DNA of 64,000 bases from Gordonia sp. SL306 (GCF_026625785.1 NZ_CP113063.1:4092001-4156000), one strand, 5' to 3'; shown: positions 1-10,319, counted from the stretch's first letter. Program-made: numbers and translations. The notes: generated by a model from the sequence alone, not told the origin.

Positions 1-225
1 CAGCACGTAGGCCAACGGGAACAGGTAGAACGCGCCGTCGGTGACCAGGCCGTTCATCTGGATGGGACCGAGCGAGACGTTCAGCCAGTCGTCGAACAGG
101 ACGACACCCTTGGTGCCGGTGATGTTGCTGATGAGCATCACGCCGACGAACAACGCCATCAGATACGCGTAATAGGGACTCGACACGGTCGCGAAGACCG
201 CGCGGACACGCGTCGTGCCGGTCAC
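1..225 (-). CDS. Queuosine-precursor (VUT/YhhQ-type) transporter, N-terminal part
   Basis: This is the first 75 codons of a gene that runs off the left edge of the window. The translation has a long hydrophobic segment with the spacing SNITGTKGV, followed by NGLVTDGAFYLFPLAYVL, which is the TDG..FPL.Y pattern of the YhhQ/VUT family. Family members are multi-spanning inner-membrane proteins, and YhhQ imports queuosine precursors. The substrate here is inferred from family only. The GTG start overlaps the stop of the upstream DUF4307 gene in a GTGA, so the two are probably co-transcribed. Confidence 0.75.
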   Translation of the reverse strand, partial: MTGTTRVRAVFATVSSPYYAYLMALFVGVMLISNITGTKGVVLFDDWLNVSLGPIQMNGLVTDGAFYLFPLAYVL

Positions 226-692
226 GGTTCAGAAGGTGCGGTCAGATAGGCGGGCACGTCGGTGGTGCAGCCGAACACCTCGCCGATCACCGGAGGCTTG
301 GACGTGCTGACCTCGGTGTGCACCCCGACCTGGGTCTGTGTACCTGCCGGGATGAGAATCTCCCGGCGGCCGGTCTCATCGCCGTCGGCGGAGCGTCCAC
401 GCACCACACACGCCGCGGGCAGTCCCGGGTCTCGGCGCGTCACGGTGATCTGGACCGCAACCGTGGAGGGATTCACGATCTGGTAGCCGGCTGCTTCGCC
501 GGACACCACCGGATTGGCGAACTTCGAGTAACCGAGCGCCGCGAGCGCGAGACCGACAACAACCACCAGCGCGGACAGTCCGATGAACCAGCGTCGCCTG
601 CTGGTCGGCGACTGCCCGGAGGGGTACGTCGCGCGAGGCCCGCTGCGCGGTGCATCCGCACCGGCGTCGGTGCCCCCGTCTGAACTGTTCAC
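222..692 (-). CDS. DUF4307 single-span membrane protein (Rv1081c-like)
   Basis: A 156-residue protein of unknown function. It has a polar N-terminus of about 34 residues, one transmembrane helix at about 35-56 (FIGLSALVVVVGLALAALGY), and an extracytoplasmic domain with the DUF4307 pattern GYQIVNPSTVAVQITVTRRDP followed by a conserved Cys (PAACVVRG) and a late second Cys. DUF4307 proteins sit next to mca in mycobacteria, and this one is divergent from mca here. On the minus strand a TAGGTA hexamer lies 7 bases before the GTG start, so the transcript may be leaderless. The family is confident; the role is unknown. Confidence 0.85.
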   Translation of the reverse strand: MNSSDGGTDAGADAPRSGPRATYPSGQSPTSRRRWFIGLSALVVVVGLALAALGYSKFANPVVSGEAAGYQIVNPSTVAVQITVTRRDPGLPAACVVRGRSADGDETGRREILIPAGTQTQVGVHTEVSTSKPPVIGEVFGCTTDVPAYLTAPSEP

Positions 693-740
693 GCGTCAAT
701 ACCTACCATGGGAGCAGTACCTATCCGAAGGTGAGGAAGC

Positions 741-1637
741 GTGACCGAATCTCACACAGGTGGACCGCATGCAGGTCTCCGTCTGATGGCGGTGCATGCT
801 CACCCGGATGACGAGTCCAGCAAGGGCGCCGCGACGACCGCGAAGTATGCGGCCGAGGGCCATGACGTGCTCGTGGTCACGCTCACCGGTGGTGAGCGTG
901 GCGACATCCTGAACCCGGCGATGGACCGTCCGGGAGTCAAAGAGCGGATGAGTGACGTCCGCAAGGAAGAGATGGCGAACGCCGCCGCGGCGCTCGGGGT
1001 CGAGCAGATGTGGCTCGGCTTTGTCGACTCGGGACTGCCGGAGGGCGATCCGCTCCCGCCCGTCCCCGAGGGTTCGTTTGCCGCGATCCCCATCGAAGAC
1101 GCCATCGAAGCACTCGTGCGTGTGGTCCGGGAGTTCCGGCCGCACGTGATGATCACCTACGACGAGCGCGGCGGTTACCCGCATCCGGACCATATCCGGG
1201 ACCACGAGGTGTCGGTCGCGGCATTCGAGCGGGCCGGCGATCCGGACGCATATCCGGGTACCGGCGAACCGTGGACCGTGTCGAAGATCTATTACACGCA
1301 CGGCTTCATCCGCGATCGGATGGTGCTGTTCTCGGACGAGTTCGAACGGCACGGACAAGAGAGTCCGTTCACCGAATGGCTCAGCAAGTGGGAGCCCGGT
1401 CGTGGCGACTTGATGGGTCGGGTGACCACCCAGGTCGAGTGTGGCAAGTATTTCCCACAGCGCGATGATGCGCTGCGGGCGCACGCGACCCAGATCGATC
1501 CCAACGGAGTGTTCTTCGCGGTGCCGCTCGAGTGGCAGCAGCGACTCTGGCCGACCGAGGAGTTCGAACTCGCGCAGACGCGCGTGAAGACATCGATCCC
1601 GGAGACCGATCTGTTCGCGGGAATCGAGGAACCATGA
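741..1637 (+). CDS. mca: Mycothiol S-conjugate amidase
   Basis: Mca hydrolyses mycothiol S-conjugates of electrophiles, toxins and antibiotics in the cytoplasm, releasing a mercapturic acid for export and GlcN-inositol for mycothiol resynthesis. The 298-residue protein has the PIG-L/MshB-type zinc site: HAHPDDES at residues 19-26 (His21, Asp24) and GGYPHPDH around 145-151. Its length and its DUF4307 and Rv1083-like neighbours match M. tuberculosis Rv1082, which separates it from the deacetylase MshB. The GTG start follows a purine-rich GGTGAGGAAGC. The stop overlaps the next ATG. This enzyme places the organism among mycothiol-producing Actinobacteria. Confidence 0.93.
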   Translation: MTESHTGGPHAGLRLMAVHAHPDDESSKGAATTAKYAAEGHDVLVVTLTGGERGDILNPAMDRPGVKERMSDVRKEEMANAAAALGVEQMWLGFVDSGLPEGDPLPPVPEGSFAAIPIEDAIEALVRVVREFRPHVMITYDERGGYPHPDHIRDHEVSVAAFERAGDPDAYPGTGEPWTVSKIYYTHGFIRDRMVLFSDEFERHGQESPFTEWLSKWEPGRGDLMGRVTTQVECGKYFPQRDDALRAHATQIDPNGVFFAVPLEWQQRLWPTEEFELAQTRVKTSIPETDLFAGIEEP

Positions 1638-1949
1638 GTCCGATGAACCCGATGCACGTAGCGGCCGGCTATCAGATCCTGGCAGATCAGCAGCCCGAAG
1701 GGCCCGAGTTCGGCAAGGCCTCACCGCTCGGGCTGCTCATCATCATCGTCCTGCTGGTGGCCACCGCGCTGCTGATCCGGTCGATGAACTCACAGCTGAA
1801 GAAGCTGCCGAAGACCTTCGACGCCGAGCATCCGGAACCCGATCAGGCATTCGACGACGGAACCGATTCGGTCGTCGACGGCGAGGGCAATCCCGCCGCC
1901 ACAGACCCCGACACCACAGACCCCGACACCACAGGCAAGGTGCAGGCCG

Positions 1950-1975
<26 letters not shown>
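1634..1975 (+). CDS. Small single-span membrane protein (Rv1083-like)
   Basis: A 113-residue protein starting at the ATG that overlaps the mca stop (ATGA). It has a short N-terminus, one transmembrane helix at about residues 30-48 ([19 protein letters not shown]), a short basic stretch (QLKKLPK), and a low-complexity acidic C-terminal tail containing a repeated TDPDT unit. The same small protein follows mca in mycobacteria (Rv1083). No function is known. The tight overlaps on both sides place it in one operon with mca and the DUF255 gene. Confidence 0.8.
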
Positions 1976-4010
<2,035 letters not shown>

Positions 4011-4045
4011 TTCCACCTGCCGACCTCCCCGAATGACGCCGCCCC

Positions 4046-4200
4046 TTCGTCGAGCGGGCGCAGTTTCGACGCGAGCGGGCGCAGAACTCTCGCGAGCGTG
4101 CACAGTTTCGACGCGAGCGTGCACTGCGATGGGTTGTCGGTGAGAATCGGTCGGAGAGTGCGCACGATCGGCGGGAAACTGCGCACGTTCGGCGGGGTTG
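4046..4200. repeat. 21-base-period divergent intergenic repeat array (copy 1)
   Basis: The gap 4011-4259 holds a degenerate tandem repeat with an exact 21-base period. Four left-arm units end at 4063, 4084, 4105 and 4126 with the core CGAGCGKGCRCAG. Two right-arm units, in the opposite orientation, have TGCGCAC starting at 4159 and 4180, with the core TGCGCACGATCGGCGGGAAA. The two arms point away from a centre at about 4140. No reading frame explains it. A related array lies at 34000-34184 and a degenerate two-unit copy at 12585. Confidence 0.8.
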
Positions 4201-4259
4201 GGCATGTCATCCGGGCGGACCATTGCCCGTGACGCCGGGCGATCAGTATCGTCAGTGCA

Positions 4260-5228
4260 ATGTCGCCTCTACCACGGCGTTCGATCGTGTCGTGGACCGC
4301 GCTCCGGGTCGTTCGGATCGCCGTCGCCGTGTTCACCCTGGCCGGTTTGAGTAGCGTCGTGCCGACGGCGCACGGGGCGGCGCCGCTGCGGATGTTCGCC
4401 ATGGGCAACTCGTATATCTCGGGTCAGGGCGCCGACAACTACCAGACCATTCCGGCAGACATGACCTCCTATCACGCCGGGACGACCGGTCCGCAGAACT
4501 ATTGCTTCCGCAGCAGACATGCTGCGGTGGAGGTCGTCGCGAAGCGGCTCGGCGCCCGATTCACCAATGTGACATGTGCGAATTCCCAACCGCGACATAT
4601 CGATCAGGACGCGCAGTTCGACGAGGGTCGCCAGATCGAGCACCTGCCCCGTGACGCCGACGTCGTCGTGATGCAGGTGATCGGCAATCCGGAGTTCATC
4701 AAGGTGGTCGAGTGCGTGCAGCTGCGGGAGTGCGATCGGCCGACGGTCGAGCGATCGCTCCGGGCTCTCGACGACGACCAGAAATTCCACGAGCGACGCA
4801 TCATCGGTGAGGTCCGGGCCCGCGCTCCTACCGCACATGTCTACGTCCTGGGTGCACCTCAGGTGGTTCCGCGCGTGGGGCAGGACCAACGCGGTCGCTG
4901 TGGGTGGTTCATGTCCGATCCCGAGGTCGGGATGCTCAACGATTTCATCGGCAAGATCAACGAGATCTCGAGGGACAACGCCCGTCGTGCCGGCGAGACC
5001 TTCGTCGACCTGGCTCGTCCGGGATCGCCGTGGAATCAACGCCACGACCTGTGCAGCGCCGACCCGTGGGAGTGGGGCCCGCGGGTGGCGGCTCCCCAGT
5101 ACGGACCCGACAACGTGAAGTTCCGGAACTGGATCCTGGGTGGATACCACCCGACTCAGGCCGGGCAGCGTGCCACCGCCGTGGTGTTGGAACAGGTCAT
5201 CCGAGAACGCGAGGCCCCTCGAGGATGA
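4260..5228 (+). CDS. Secreted SGNH-like protein with altered catalytic blocks
   Basis: A 322-residue protein with a basic-hydrophobic signal peptide (about residues 1-40, ending AHGA). Block I reads GNSYISG (Gly49-Asn50-Ser51) instead of GDS, so the nucleophilic Ser is kept. The C-terminal block reads GGYHPTQAGQ: the His is kept but the Asp three residues before it is Gly. The block III region reads IGNPEF instead of GGND. It may be a diverged esterase or an inactive carbohydrate-binding relative. A TATCGT hexamer at 4247-4252 lies 7 bases before the ATG, consistent with a leaderless transcript. The family is inferred from the blocks only. Confidence 0.7.
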   Translation: MSPLPRRSIVSWTALRVVRIAVAVFTLAGLSSVVPTAHGAAPLRMFAMGNSYISGQGADNYQTIPADMTSYHAGTTGPQNYCFRSRHAAVEVVAKRLGARFTNVTCANSQPRHIDQDAQFDEGRQIEHLPRDADVVVMQVIGNPEFIKVVECVQLRECDRPTVERSLRALDDDQKFHERRIIGEVRARAPTAHVYVLGAPQVVPRVGQDQRGRCGWFMSDPEVGMLNDFIGKINEISRDNARRAGETFVDLARPGSPWNQRHDLCSADPWEWGPRVAAPQYGPDNVKFRNWILGGYHPTQAGQRATAVVLEQVIREREAPRG

Positions 5229-5266
5229 TCCGGTGGCGACTTCCTGGAGAAATTCCTCGAGAGTGC

Positions 5267-5294
5267 TGTCGATCCGTGATGATTGCTTCGTCAT
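5267..5294 (+). promoter_or_regulatory. Candidate ECF42-type promoter of the DGPF/sigma-factor operon
   Basis: TGTCGA at 5267-5272, a 16-base spacer, then CGTCAT at 5289-5294, about 64 bases before the YCII-domain gene. TGTCGA at -35 and CG(A/T)C at -10 is the consensus described for ECF42 sigma factors in Streptomyces. The downstream operon encodes such a sigma factor, so autoregulation is likely. The match is visible in the sequence; function is inferred. Confidence 0.6.
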
Positions 5295-5357
5295 AGGGGC
5301 AGATGGCGGCAGTGGGCCGGCATCACCTGCCATCCGGCATCCGAGAGAGGACCTGAC

Positions 5358-5744
5358 ATGCAATATCTGCTGGCGATCACGATTGACGAATCCGTCCCCA
5401 TGCCCCAGGAGGGCGATCAGGGATCCGAGGAGATGCGTGCGGCGTGGGCCGGATACGGAAAGGCTCTCGCGGCGGCAGGCCTGCTGGTCGAGGGGGCCAG
5501 CCTCACGCCGAGCGCATCGGCCACGACGATGCGGCTGACCCTCGGCCAGAGCCCCACCATCACCGACGGCCCGTATGTCGAGGCAAAGGAACAACTCGGC
5601 GGTTATTACCGCATCGACGCCCCGGACCTCGACGTCGCGCTCGAGTGGGCGGGACGGATTCCACTGCCGTTCGGGGTGGTCGAGGTCCGGCCCGTCGCGA
5701 TCTTCGCGGCCGACGACGGCACCCCGACGCCGGTCGAGGCCTGA
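5358..5744 (+). CDS. YCII-domain (DGPF-type) partner protein of an ECF42 sigma factor
   Basis: A 128-residue cytoplasmic protein of the YCII/DGPF family. The characteristic DGP(F/Y) motif appears as TDGPYVEAKEQLGGYYRI around residues 71-88. The ATG at 5358 was chosen because a GAGAGAGG ribosome site precedes it and the alignment to the family begins there. The gene ends 6 bases before an ECF42-type sigma factor. DGPF proteins are the conserved genomic partners of that sigma group. Their molecular role, whether enzymatic or signal sensing, is not settled. Confidence 0.88.
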   Translation: MQYLLAITIDESVPMPQEGDQGSEEMRAAWAGYGKALAAAGLLVEGASLTPSASATTMRLTLGQSPTITDGPYVEAKEQLGGYYRIDAPDLDVALEWAGRIPLPFGVVEVRPVAIFAADDGTPTPVEA

Positions 5745-5750
5745 CCGGCA

Positions 5751-7031
5751 GTGGCCGACACCGCAGGATCGGCCATTGCGCGTCTGGCACGCGAGGAGAG
5801 CGGGCGTGTGCTCGCTCTCCTCGCTGCCCGCTTCGACGACGTCGACCTCGCCGATGACTGTGTCCAGGACGCGCTGTTGCAGGCCGCCGAGACCTGGCCG
5901 ACCCGCGGTGTCCCCGACAATCCGCCTGCGTGGCTCTACACAGTCGCGCGCAATCGGATCGTCGACCAACTGCGTCTGCGTGCGTCCCGCCGACGTCGGC
6001 TCTCTGCGGCCGCACCTGAACTGCTGGCCGAGAGCGAGCCGTCCACCGGACCGGAACTCATCGTCGACGACCGCGAGCTCGATGACGAACGCCTCCGGCT
6101 GCTGTTGCTGTGCGCACACCCGGCACTGGATCGCGATGCGCAGGTCGCCTTGACCCTACGGCTCGTCGGAGGTCTCACCACCGCCGAGATCGCTGCTGCC
6201 TTCCTTGTGCCGGAACGTACTCTCGCACAACGGATCGTCCGCGCCAAGCGCAAGATTCGCGACGCGCGGATCCCACTCACCATCCCGGCCGACATCGATG
6301 GCCGCGTCGGTGTGTTGCTGGGGGTGCTCTACCTGATCTTCAACGAGGGGTATCTGTCCAGGGGCGCAACGCCGTCACTCGTCCGGCTCGACCTGGCTGA
6401 CGAGGCGATCCGGTTGACCGGACAGTTGATCGAGCTCATCCCGGAAAAGGGTGAGGCCCATGGCCTCCTCGCGCTCGAACTGTTCCATCGAGCTCGGTTC
6501 GGCGCGCGGCGCGACGTCGCCGGTGACCTCGTCGTGCTGTCGGAGCAGGACCGAAGTCATTGGGATGCAACGATGATCGACCGCGGGCGCACGGTGTTGC
6601 AGACCGCCGTGGCATGTCCGGGTGTCGGCGTCTACCGCATTCAGGCGATCATCGCCGCGTTGCACGCCGGCGCCGAGACGGCAGCCGACACCGACTGGGC
6701 CGCCATCGTCGATCTGTACCGCATGCTGGAGCGCATCGATCCCGGCCCGGTGGTCGCCCTGAACCGAGCCATCGCGGTGTCGATGGTCGACGGCCCGGAG
6801 ACCGGACTGGCCGAGGTCGATGCGATCGACGGGCTCATGGATTACCACCTGTGGCATGCCGCGCGGGGCGAGCTCCTCTACCGGGCCGGTGATCCGACAG
6901 CGGCCGCCGAGGCGTTCCGTAATGCACTCTCGTTGGCCGACAATCCGGTCGAACAGCGCCACCTGCGAAGCCGCATCGACATGTGCACTGCGGTGGGAGC
7001 GGACTCGGGGACACAGGGCTCGGCGGAATGA
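5751..7031 (+). CDS. ECF42-group RNA polymerase sigma factor with C-terminal TPR-like domain
   Basis: A 426-residue protein. The N-terminal third has sigma region 2 (LADDCVQDALLQAAETWPTRGVPDNPPAWLYTVARNRIVDQLR) and region 4 (VGGLTTAEIAAAFLVPERTLAQRIVRAKRKI). The remaining roughly 230 residues are a helical, TPR-like extension (GRRDVAGDLVVLSEQDRSHWD, PGVYRIQAIIAALHA), which identifies the ECF42 group and is thought to control sigma activity in place of an anti-sigma factor. The GTG start sits directly behind the DGPF gene. A promoter of matching consensus lies upstream at 5267-5294. Confidence 0.9.
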   Translation: MADTAGSAIARLAREESGRVLALLAARFDDVDLADDCVQDALLQAAETWPTRGVPDNPPAWLYTVARNRIVDQLRLRASRRRRLSAAAPELLAESEPSTGPELIVDDRELDDERLRLLLLCAHPALDRDAQVALTLRLVGGLTTAEIAAAFLVPERTLAQRIVRAKRKIRDARIPLTIPADIDGRVGVLLGVLYLIFNEGYLSRGATPSLVRLDLADEAIRLTGQLIELIPEKGEAHGLLALELFHRARFGARRDVAGDLVVLSEQDRSHWDATMIDRGRTVLQTAVACPGVGVYRIQAIIAALHAGAETAADTDWAAIVDLYRMLERIDPGPVVALNRAIAVSMVDGPETGLAEVDAIDGLMDYHLWHAARGELLYRAGDPTAAAEAFRNALSLADNPVEQRHLRSRIDMCTAVGADSGTQGSAE

Positions 7032-7061
7032 ACGGCGTTTCGGATCGCCACCGACGAACGC

Positions 7062-7703
7062 TCAGAGCGCGAGGTGAGTGGCTGCGGCACCTTCCGGTCC
7101 GACCAGCGCGCACAGTCGTCGATCCCGGCCCAGCTGCATGAGCAGTGCCGCGCCTGCGGGTCGTAGATCGATCGCGGCGCCCTGCCCGATCGGCCAGCCC
7201 AGGAATCGGCAGACGAACGACCGCGAGAAGTGCCCGTGGGACACGATGATCACGTCGGACTCCGCCAGGCGTTGCTCGACGAGCTCGACTGCGCCGTCGA
7301 CTCGGCGGGTCATGTCGTCGACGGATTCGCCGTGTGGCCCGCCGTGTGTCCAGATGGTCCAGTCGCGATCGCCGTCCGCGTGGATCTGTGCGCGGGTGAG
7401 GCCCTCGTAGTCCCCGTAATCCCACTCGGCGAAGCGATCATCGACCTCGTCGACAACCAGCCCACCGAGTTCGGCAGTCCGTTGCGCACGTCGTCGGGGT
7501 GAGGCGAAGACATACGGGGCGACGAGGCCGAGGCGGTCGGCGATGCCGGCGAGGGCGCGAGCGTCCTCCTCGCCGCGCGGGGTGAGATCGATGTCGGTGC
7601 GCCCGGTGTGCCGGTCGGTCAGCGACCATTCGGTCTGCCCGTGCCGGACGAGGAGCACTCGTCGGTTCGTCGGGATGTCTGCAGCGCCTCGGTCGTCGGT
7701 CAC
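7062..7703 (-). CDS. Histidine phosphatase (phosphoglycerate-mutase fold) family protein
   Basis: A 213-residue acid-phosphatase/PGM-like enzyme. The catalytic RHG motif is LLVRHGQTEW near the N-terminus, the second conserved Arg lies in SPRRRAQRTAE, and the second His in VIIVSHGHFSR. The GTG start at 7703 was chosen because it overlaps the stop of the upstream gene in a GTGA and places RHG near residue 20, as usual. The substrate cannot be told from sequence. The overlap suggests co-expression with the arginine-degrading fusion, though a functional link is not evident. Confidence 0.85.
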   Translation of the reverse strand: MTDDRGAADIPTNRRVLLVRHGQTEWSLTDRHTGRTDIDLTPRGEEDARALAGIADRLGLVAPYVFASPRRRAQRTAELGGLVVDEVDDRFAEWDYGDYEGLTRAQIHADGDRDWTIWTHGGPHGESVDDMTRRVDGAVELVEQRLAESDVIIVSHGHFSRSFVCRFLGWPIGQGAAIDLRPAGAALLMQLGRDRRLCALVGPEGAAATHLAL

Positions 7704-9775
7704 CCTGCCGAGCCTACGACCTCCGCCAGCTGATCGACTGCCCAATCGATCTCCGCCTCGGTGATCACCAGTGGCGGCGCGAGTCGGAGCGTCGAGCCGT
7801 GTGTGTCCTTCGCGAGCACCCCGCGCTCGGCCAACCGGAGACAGATGTCCTTTCCCGTGCCCACCGACGGTTCGACGTCGATCCCGGCCCACAGGCCGAG
7901 GCCGCGGACCGCCACCACGCCCTGTCCGATCAAGTCCTGCAGCCGGGCGTGCAGGTGGCCGCCGAGGTCGGCAGCGCGTGCCTGCCAGGTGCCCTCGGTG
8001 AGCATGTCGACGACCGTGTGACCGACGGCCGCGGCGAGCGGGTTTCCGCCGAAGGTGGAGCCGTGCTCGCCGGGGTGCAGGACGCCGAGGATGTCCCGGT
8101 CGGCCACCACGGCGGACACCGGCAGGATGCCACCGCCGAGAGCCTTGCCCAGGGTGTAGAGGTCAGCCTCCACGTCCCAGTGCTCCACGGCGAGCGTCTT
8201 TCCGGTCCGGCCGAGCCCGGACTGGATCTCGTCGGCGATCATCAGGACATCGCGCTGGGTGCAGAGCGCGCGGACGCGCGGCAGGTAGTCGTCCGGCGGC
8301 ACGATGATGCCGGCTTCCCCCTGAATCGGTTCGAGCAGGACGGCCACCGTGTTGTCGTCGAGGGCGGCCGACATCGCCGCCGCGTCGCCGTAGGGCACAC
8401 GCACGAATCCCGGTGTGTACGGGCCGAATCCGTTTCGCGCGTCGGGGTCGTCGCTGAAGCTCACGATGCTGATGGTGCGGCCGTGGAAGTTGCCGTCGGC
8501 GACCACGATCTTCGCCTGGCCGTCCGGTACGCCCTTGACGTCGTAGCCCCACTTGCGGCCCACCTTGATCGCCGACTCGACGGCTTCGGCGCCGGTGTTC
8601 ATCGGCAGGACCATCTCCTTGCCGCAAAGTGCTGCGAGCGCCGCGCAGAAGGGCTCGAGCCGGTCGGATCGGAACGCCCGGCTGGTCAACGTGATGCGTT
8701 CGAGCTGGGCCGTCGCCGCGGCGACGATCCGGGGATTGCGGTGGCCGAAGTTGACGGCCGAGTACGCGCCGAGGCAGTCGAGAAAACGTCGCCCGTCGAT
8801 GTCGGTGATCCAGGCGCCCTGCGCGGTCGCCGCGGTGACCGGCAGCGGTGAATAGTTGTGCGCGACATGGGGCTCGGCGGGAAGGGGTCCAGCAGGAGGG
8901 GACACGGCGGGAGGGGACACCAGGACCTCCTTGTCGATGCCTCTCAATTCTAGGGTGCAGCATTTGATGCCGCCGCCGCCTTTGAGCAGTTCGGAGAGAT
9001 CGATCGCGATCGTTTCGTAGCCGGCAGCGCGCAGCAACTCCGTGAGGTGTGGCGCCGCATCGGTCATCACGACGTGGCGGCCGTCGGAGACGAGGTTCAG
9101 GCCGAGGGCCGCGGCATCGCCATCGGTGGCGACGATGGCGTTCGGGAACAACGTGCTCAGCAGCGTTCGCGAGGCCGGCGAGAACGCGGGTGGGTAGTAC
9201 GCGATGTTCTCGTCGTCGAGCACCCCGAGAGCCGTGTCGAGGTGATAGAACCGCGGATCGACCAGCTCGAGCGTCACGACCGGCAGACCGGTGATCGTCG
9301 AGACCTCGTCGTGGGTGTCACGGTGGCTCCGAAAACCCGTTCCGGCGAGGATGCGCTCCCCGACGACCAGGAAATCGCCCTCACCTTCCTGGATGCCGAC
9401 CGTCCGATGAACCGGACCGAGACCGTTCCCGTCGAACCAGGCCGCGTAGAGATCGCCCTCGGGTCCGCGTTCGGGAAAGGCGAAGCGGGCTGCGATCGTG
9501 TGCCCGCCGATGCTGAGACCGCCGTTGGCGGCGTAGACCATGTCGGGGAGGCCCGGGTATGGATCGACGATGTGGACACGATGACCGAGCGATTCGTAGG
9601 TCTCTCGCAGGCGGAGCCACTGAGCGATCGCAAGGTCGGTGTCCACGGGTGTCGACGGATCCATCCACGGATTGATCGCGTAGCTGACCGTGAAGTGGAC
9701 TGGCGGCGTCATGGCATAGGTCCGTAGCCGGGGTACCCGGGCGACCGGAGCGAGAACAGGGCTCGTCAGCGTCAT
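7700..9775 (-). CDS. rocD: Fused amidinotransferase-fold arginine hydrolase / ornithine aminotransferase
   Basis: One uninterrupted 691-residue frame joins two enzymes. Residues 1-290 are a pentein-fold arginine deiminase/dimethylargininase/ArgZ-like domain with DMVYAANGG (Asp78, Asn84), EGEGDF (about 130-135), FYHLD (His178) and GGGIKCC (Cys272/273). A Pro-rich linker (PPAVSPPAGPLPAEP) follows. Residues 312-691 are ornithine-oxo-acid aminotransferase with the PLP lysine in TLGKALGGG, about residue 543. M. tuberculosis has these as separate genes (Rv2323c; rocD1/rocD2). If the first domain is an arginine dihydrolase, its product ornithine is the substrate of the second, giving arginine to pyrroline-5-carboxylate in one polypeptide. 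Confidence 0.88.
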   Translation of the reverse strand: MTLTSPVLAPVARVPRLRTYAMTPPVHFTVSYAINPWMDPSTPVDTDLAIAQWLRLRETYESLGHRVHIVDPYPGLPDMVYAANGGLSIGGHTIAARFAFPERGPEGDLYAAWFDGNGLGPVHRTVGIQEGEGDFLVVGERILAGTGFRSHRDTHDEVSTITGLPVVTLELVDPRFYHLDTALGVLDDENIAYYPPAFSPASRTLLSTLFPNAIVATDGDAAALGLNLVSDGRHVVMTDAAPHLTELLRAAGYETIAIDLSELLKGGGGIKCCTLELRGIDKEVLVSPPAVSPPAGPLPAEPHVAHNYSPLPVTAATAQGAWITDIDGRRFLDCLGAYSAVNFGHRNPRIVAAATAQLERITLTSRAFRSDRLEPFCAALAALCGKEMVLPMNTGAEAVESAIKVGRKWGYDVKGVPDGQAKIVVADGNFHGRTISIVSFSDDPDARNGFGPYTPGFVRVPYGDAAAMSAALDDNTVAVLLEPIQGEAGIIVPPDDYLPRVRALCTQRDVLMIADEIQSGLGRTGKTLAVEHWDVEADLYTLGKALGGGILPVSAVVADRDILGVLHPGEHGSTFGGNPLAAAVGHTVVDMLTEGTWQARAADLGGHLHARLQDLIGQGVVAVRGLGLWAGIDVEPSVGTGKDICLRLAERGVLAKDTHGSTLRLAPPLVITEAEIDWAVDQLAEVVGSAG

Positions 9776-9819
9776 GAATCGACGCTATCCTCCCTTTGTC
9801 ACGCAAGCAATCGACGTCT

Positions 9820-9837
9820 GTTGCGCATCAGTGCAAC
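9820..9837. promoter_or_regulatory. Candidate Lrp/AsnC operator
   Basis: The sequence GTTGCGCATCAGTGCAAC has inverted GTTGC/GCAAC ends. It lies between the divergent starts of the arginine-hydrolase/RocD gene and the Lrp-type regulator. Lrp-family proteins often bind TTGC...GCAA palindromes next to their own genes. A possible half site lies just upstream (ACGCAAGCAA). Confidence 0.5.
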
Positions 9838-9872
9838 AAAAAATGTCGGCAGTGGCAAGAAACGGAGATACA

Positions 9873-10319
9873 TTGCGTCAGCTGGATGAACTGGACGAAA
9901 AGGTGCTCGCCTGCCTGGCCAGGGATGCCCGGGCCACCTTTGCGCAGGTCGGTGACGAGGTGGGGCTGTCGGCGCCCGCGGTGAAGCGACGCGTCGATCG
10001 GCTTCTCGGCGACGGCGTGATCAAGGGGTTCACCGCGGTCATCGATCCGCAGGCGATGCAGTGGACCACCGAGGCCTATGTGCAGGTGTCCTGTCGGGGC
10101 AACATCTCGCCGGAGTCGCTGAAGGCGGCGTGGGAGCCGATCCCGGAAGTGGTCAGCGCCGCGACCATCACCGGTCAGGCGGACGCGATCCTCCGGGTTC
10201 GCGCTCGCGACGTCCGCCATCTGGAGCAGGCGCTGGAACGCATTCGCAGCGCGGGGCCGGTGGACCATTCCGAGTCCATCATCGTGCTTAGTCAGCTCAT
10301 CGACCGCGGGCACCCGTGA
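9873..10319 (+). CDS. Lrp/AsnC-family regulator (Rv2324-like)
   Basis: An AsnC-type transcription factor with an N-terminal winged helix-turn-helix (QLDELDEKVLACLARDARATFAQVGDEVGLSAPAVKRRVDRL) and a C-terminal RAM ligand-binding domain. It is divergent from the arginine-hydrolase/RocD fusion, as Rv2324 is beside Rv2323c in M. tuberculosis, so it probably controls arginine/ornithine catabolism. The TTG at 9873 is preferred because GGAG lies 5 bases upstream and the family usually begins right at RQLDELD. An in-frame ATG at 9843 has no ribosome site. The last 23 bases overlap the convergent SGNH gene. Confidence 0.85.
   Translation: MRQLDELDEKVLACLARDARATFAQVGDEVGLSAPAVKRRVDRLLGDGVIKGFTAVIDPQAMQWTTEAYVQVSCRGNISPESLKAAWEPIPEVVSAATITGQADAILRVRARDVRHLEQALERIRSAGPVDHSESIIVLSQLIDRGHP

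Noticed and set aside
4269..6119. 616-codon minus-strand frame across the SGNH, DGPF and sigma-factor genes
   Set aside because: It is antisense to three genes with clear domains, and its translation has no recognisable family or membrane pattern.
7799..8851. 350-codon plus-strand frame opposite the arginine hydrolase/RocD gene
   Set aside because: It is complementary to the aminotransferase domain, which carries intact PLP-enzyme motifs; the plus frame shows none.
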